From the NCBI RefSeq assembly GCF_035621455.1, contig NZ_CP141822.1, positions 1,240,001-1,304,000 on the forward strand: a stretch of DNA of 64,000 bases, read 5' to 3'. This document shows, piece by piece, positions 61,152 to 64,000 of this stretch; position 1 is the stretch's first letter, and every line of letters starts with the position of its first letter. Under the pieces are notes generated by a model that had not been told where the DNA came from, did no database searches, and saw nothing but the letters and a program-made list of their open reading frames with translations. The translations under genes were made by a program, and so were the position numbers. The stretch comes from Vibrio natriegens NBRC 15636 = ATCC 14048 = DSM 759 (GTDB taxonomy: Bacteria; Pseudomonadota; Gammaproteobacteria; Enterobacterales; Vibrionaceae).

Positions 61152-61170
61152 ATGTTTGAACGTTGATAAA

Positions 61171-62853
61171 TCAACTCAATATGATGAGAATTGTACCCGC
61201 GAGCGTCATTAAAATGTTCGCTATTGCATAAGTACCAGCGTAGCCCAATGCAGGAATAGTCGACTTCGCGTAGTCGTTTACCACGTCCATGGCTGGCGCA
61301 CACGTACGGGCACCAATAATGGCACCAAAAAGTAATGCTCGGTTCATTTTAAGCACATAGGCCCCGACAAGATAAGCGAGTGCCACAGGAACCACGCTGA
61401 CAATAAAGGCGATGCCAATGACTTTCGGGCCGACTTGTGTCAGGTGCTCAAACATTTTCCCACCAGCGCTGAGTCCAATGCCGACCATAAAGAACATCAA
61501 ACCAAGGTCCTTAACCATGTTTAGTGCCCCTTGTGGGACGTAGCCAAAAGTAGGGTGGTTGGCACGTAAGAAGCCCAAGGTAATTCCGGAAAGTAACAAG
61601 CCTACTGCGTTACCTAGACTGAACGACACCTGGCCAAATGTCATCGTGATCAGACCAAACATAATGCCTAGGATGAAGAAGCTGCAAAATGCCAATAAGT
61701 CTGCCATTTGGCTGTGGATTGAGATGAAACCGATTTTTTCTGCAAGACCGTGTACTCGGCTTTTTTCGCCGCTGACCTGAAGCACGTCACCTTTGGCAAG
61801 CACGATGTCTAAATCCATTGGCATTTCAATCTGTGCACGAACTACTCGGTTTAAGAAACAACCAAACTCCGACAAGTTAAGGTCAGACAAGCGTTTACCG
61901 GCAATCGCGTCACTTTTTACGACGATTTCTTCTTCCACAATGCGTAAATCGAGCAAGTTACGGTCAAAAACCTCTTTGCCGTTACGGAAACTTGAATCCA
62001 ATCTAGCGTGGCTATCCGGGAAGCCAACAAGTGCAATCTCATCGCCTTCTTGGAGGATAGCGTCACCATCAGGGTGGGCGAGAATGCCATTACGGCGAAT
62101 TCGCTCAATGTAACAACCTGTTTGTCGGTAAATACCCAGTTCACGCAGGTTTTTACCATCTGTCCAGTCGATCAATTCTGGTCCAACTCGATACGCCCGA
62201 ATGATCGGAAGATAGACTTTTCTCTGCCCTGAGTTACCAAGCCCACGCTCTTGAGCAATTTGTTGCGCTGAATCAGACAGGTTTTGTTTCTGGAGTCTTG
62301 GTAGCAATTTGGCGAACATGATCATGCTTATTAAGCCGATCAGATAAGCCATTGCGTAGCCGACAGATAAGTTTTCTAATACCAGAGCAAAGTCCATATT
62401 GCGTGGTATCGTCGCCAACCCTGAGTTAAGCGCGTCTTGTGCACCCACAAGTACAGGGGTTGCCGTTAATGCACCCGCCATCATACCTGCTGAAAGGCCA
62501 AAATCGAGTCCAAAATAATGGCTTAATCCATAAGTTAAACATACCGCTGAAACCAGTACGGTCATACTCAGAATGAAGTAGTGCTTCCCGTCTCTAAAAA
62601 AGATACCAAAGAAGTTAGGACCTGCTTCAATACCAACGCAGTAGATAAACAGCATAAAGCCAATAGTTAACGCTTCTGCATTAAAAGAGAAGCCTAAGTG
62701 GCCCATGATAAGCGAAGTGATGAGAACCCCGATGGAGTTACCTAGTTGTAAGTTACCAAATCGGATTTTTCCGAAGGCAAGGCCGATGGCTAATACGACG
62801 AAGATTAGGAGGATTGGGTTTTGTTCGAGAAGATATACGACGTCTATGTTCAC
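61171..62853 (-). CDS. ybjL: YbjL-family (AspT-type) transporter
   Basis: Inner-membrane transporter of the aspartate:alanine exchanger family, 560 residues (E. coli YbjL 561). Two blocks of five or so helices (about 5-195 and 380-560) flank two TrkA-C (RCK_C) domains (about 205-285 and 290-370: [14 protein letters not shown] type, and KGDVLQVSG). The GTG at 62853 gives the E. coli length; an in-frame TTG at 62880 has no ribosome binding site. The motif [15 protein letters not shown] and [16 protein letters not shown] are typical. Substrate unknown. It lies next to grxA, as in E. coli. Confidence 0.87.
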   Translation of the reverse strand: MNIDVVYLLEQNPILLIFVVLAIGLAFGKIRFGNLQLGNSIGVLITSLIMGHLGFSFNAEALTIGFMLFIYCVGIEAGPNFFGIFFRDGKHYFILSMTVLVSAVCLTYGLSHYFGLDFGLSAGMMAGALTATPVLVGAQDALNSGLATIPRNMDFALVLENLSVGYAMAYLIGLISMIMFAKLLPRLQKQNLSDSAQQIAQERGLGNSGQRKVYLPIIRAYRVGPELIDWTDGKNLRELGIYRQTGCYIERIRRNGILAHPDGDAILQEGDEIALVGFPDSHARLDSSFRNGKEVFDRNLLDLRIVEEEIVVKSDAIAGKRLSDLNLSEFGCFLNRVVRAQIEMPMDLDIVLAKGDVLQVSGEKSRVHGLAEKIGFISIHSQMADLLAFCSFFILGIMFGLITMTFGQVSFSLGNAVGLLLSGITLGFLRANHPTFGYVPQGALNMVKDLGLMFFMVGIGLSAGGKMFEHLTQVGPKVIGIAFIVSVVPVALAYLVGAYVLKMNRALLFGAIIGARTCAPAMDVVNDYAKSTIPALGYAGTYAIANILMTLAGTILIILS

Positions 62854-62974
62854 TGTGTGGCTCGGTAAAGTGTGTGCCAAGAAAGATTAGAGTGGCGAAT
62901 TGTAACTAAATATAGCAAAAAGATAAGTGAATTTTTTTATGTTTTTCCATTAGTTGACTTAGGGGAATAACTAT

Positions 62975-63014
62975 ATGAAAAATAATAAAAAAGCCGCACT
63001 CAGATGCGGCTTTT
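62975..63014 (-). terminator. Intrinsic terminator of grxA
   Basis: Stem AAAAGCCGCA / TGCGGCTTTT with a 6-base loop, followed on the minus strand by a T-rich tract, 20 bp after the stop codon. Confidence 0.88.
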
Positions 63015-63033
63015 AAAAAACTGTACTTTTTTA

Positions 63034-63303
63034 TTACGCTACGTCGAATAGACCTAGGTGCTCTTTCGCGTAAGCTTCAAACTCATCACAACCGCCAATG
63101 TGCTCTTGGTCGATGAAAATTTGAGGAACAGTTGCAACTGGTTTGCCTACTGTTTTCTCAAGGTCTGCTTTAGAGATGCCTTCAGCATGAATGTCAACGT
63201 AACGGTAGTTAAAGTCATCACGTTTTGCTTTTAGCGTTTCTGCATGCTCTTTTGCACGAACACAGTAAGGACATGCTGGGCGACCGAAGATAACAACGAA
63301 CAT
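63034..63303 (-). CDS. grxA: Glutaredoxin GrxA
   Basis: Small thiol-disulfide oxidoreductase, 89 residues (E. coli Grx1 85). The active site is CPYC (11-14). TVPQIFIDQEHIGGCDEFEAY (about 62-82) is the glutathione-binding segment with the cis-Pro and GG motif. It reduces ribonucleotide reductase and other disulfides with glutathione. It lies on the same strand as the ybjL-like gene, 180 bp ahead of it and separated by a terminator. Confidence 0.95.
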   Translation of the reverse strand: MFVVIFGRPACPYCVRAKEHAETLKAKRDDFNYRYVDIHAEGISKADLEKTVGKPVATVPQIFIDQEHIGGCDEFEAYAKEHLGLFDVA

Positions 63304-63601
63304 AATTTTAATTTCTCCTAAATCTATTCTTTTTTGAAAGCAGACAAAAACGCGTTGGTTAAGTGGCTCTCTTTCACTTGGCTAACTATGCCCGATCCAA
63401 TTACGGAAATAAAGTAGCAATTGCCTGTTGGTTTTATAGGTGAAACCTATCGAACAAAAAATCCTCTCATAATGACTATGTGAACCAACGCATAAAAGCA
63501 TATGTTTTATAAGGTTATTGATGGCAAGGTGGAATTGGTCAACTTTTTTTACTGCAAATCGTAGCAATCTATTGGGAGTGATTGTTTGTGGGAGGAAATG
63601 T

Positions 63602-64000
63602 ATGTTTCAGTTCATGACTGCAACAAGGATTATTTTTGGTGAAGGCGCACTGCAGTCTTCGTTATCCATCATCAACCAATTCGGCTACAGCGTATTGCTA
63701 GTCACAGGTCGGGACACGCAAAGAGCAATACCAATTCTCAATTATCTTAAAGCGCAGGGTATGCGTTATCAGCACGTTGCGATTACTGGTGAGCCAAATA
63801 TAACCATGGTGGAAGAGACCGCGATTCTGGGCCGAAAATTTAAGCCGGATATGGTTATCGCGATTGGCGGTGGCAGCGTCCTAGATATGGGGAAAGCGTT
63901 AGCCGCTATTATTCCAAATCATGGTGATGTTTATGACTATGTTGAAGTTGTGGGAAGAAATGTACCGTTAAAAGCAAAGCCTCTCCATTTTATCGCCATT
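63602..64000 (+). CDS. Iron-containing alcohol dehydrogenase (5' part, cut by window edge)
   Basis: First 133 residues of an Fe-ADH family protein. It begins MFQFMTATRIIFGEGALQSS, the usual N-terminal strand and glycine turn. The NAD-binding motif IAIGGGSVLDMGKALAA (about 90-106) follows. ATG at 63602 is chosen because GGAGG lies six bases ahead; the other ATG at 63598 is out of frame and too close. The metal ligands lie beyond the window. Substrate cannot be told. Confidence 0.88.
   Translation, partial: MFQFMTATRIIFGEGALQSSLSIINQFGYSVLLVTGRDTQRAIPILNYLKAQGMRYQHVAITGEPNITMVEETAILGRKFKPDMVIAIGGGSVLDMGKALAAIIPNHGDVYDYVEVVGRNVPLKAKPLHFIAI

Noticed and set aside
1..64000. CRISPR arrays, tRNA or rRNA genes, insertion sequences, prophage or integron parts
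   Set aside because: Searched by eye on both strands; no direct repeats with regular spacers, no transposase or integrase, and no tRNA-like cloverleaf was found.

Overview
The window looks like chromosomal DNA of a marine Vibrio, most likely the Harveyi clade (V. natriegens / V. parahaemolyticus / V. alginolyticus relatives). This is inferred from protein resemblance and from gene neighbourhoods remembered from Vibrio genomes (sap-psp-vexIJK-tag-metC; rplY-dbfS-dbfR-PepSY-radD-rsuA-bcr; vrrA-TetR-fadE-fabV; ybjL-grxA). No insertion sequence, integrase, CRISPR array, rRNA or tRNA was seen. Genes are dense, and many transcription units end in clear intrinsic terminators.

Layout. 1-2939: sapC (partial), sapB and sapA of a peptide ABC importer. 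3176-5717: phage-shock genes pspF and pspABC with a sigma-54 promoter and an enhancer-like repeat. 5868-11093: an RND efflux pump with two lipoprotein adaptors (VexIJK type). 11157-18345: tag, metC, cardiolipin synthase, an NSS sodium symporter, a pseudouridine synthase and a methyltransferase. 18439-22943: hcr, hcp and norR, with NorR-like sites and a sigma-54 promoter ahead of hcp. 23154-27836: a glycine-zipper lipoprotein and the ynjBCD-ynjF cluster. 28198-32303: small proteins, a 5'-nucleotidase lipoprotein and rplY. 32588-37739: the DbfRS-like two-component system with a PepSY protein, radD and rsuA. 38178-40039: a Bcr transporter and a DUF2913 protein.

40115-47281 is the most distinctive region, a complete extracellular electron transfer locus. 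mtrB, mtrA (ten haems) and mtrC (ten haems) lie on the minus strand. A diheme PdsA-like periplasmic shuttle and the tetraheme quinol dehydrogenase CymA diverge from them across 565 bp of regulatory DNA. Electrons would pass quinol - CymA - PdsA (or MtrA directly) - MtrA/MtrB - MtrC at the cell surface.

47320-54653: an NAD(P)-binding DUF2867 protein, a MATE transporter, and an ABC ATPase / FtsX-type permease / AttH-type lipocalin operon. 55006-61068: nhaA, a minus-strand small RNA gene with a near-consensus sigma-E promoter (VrrA by position and architecture), then a TetR regulator, fadE and fabV. 61171-64000: a YbjL-type transporter, grxA and the start of an iron-containing alcohol dehydrogenase.

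Regulation visible in the sequence includes two sigma-54 circuits (PspF-pspA and NorR-hcp), one sigma-E promoter (the sRNA), and unexplained inverted repeats between mtrC and pdsA and downstream of rsuA.
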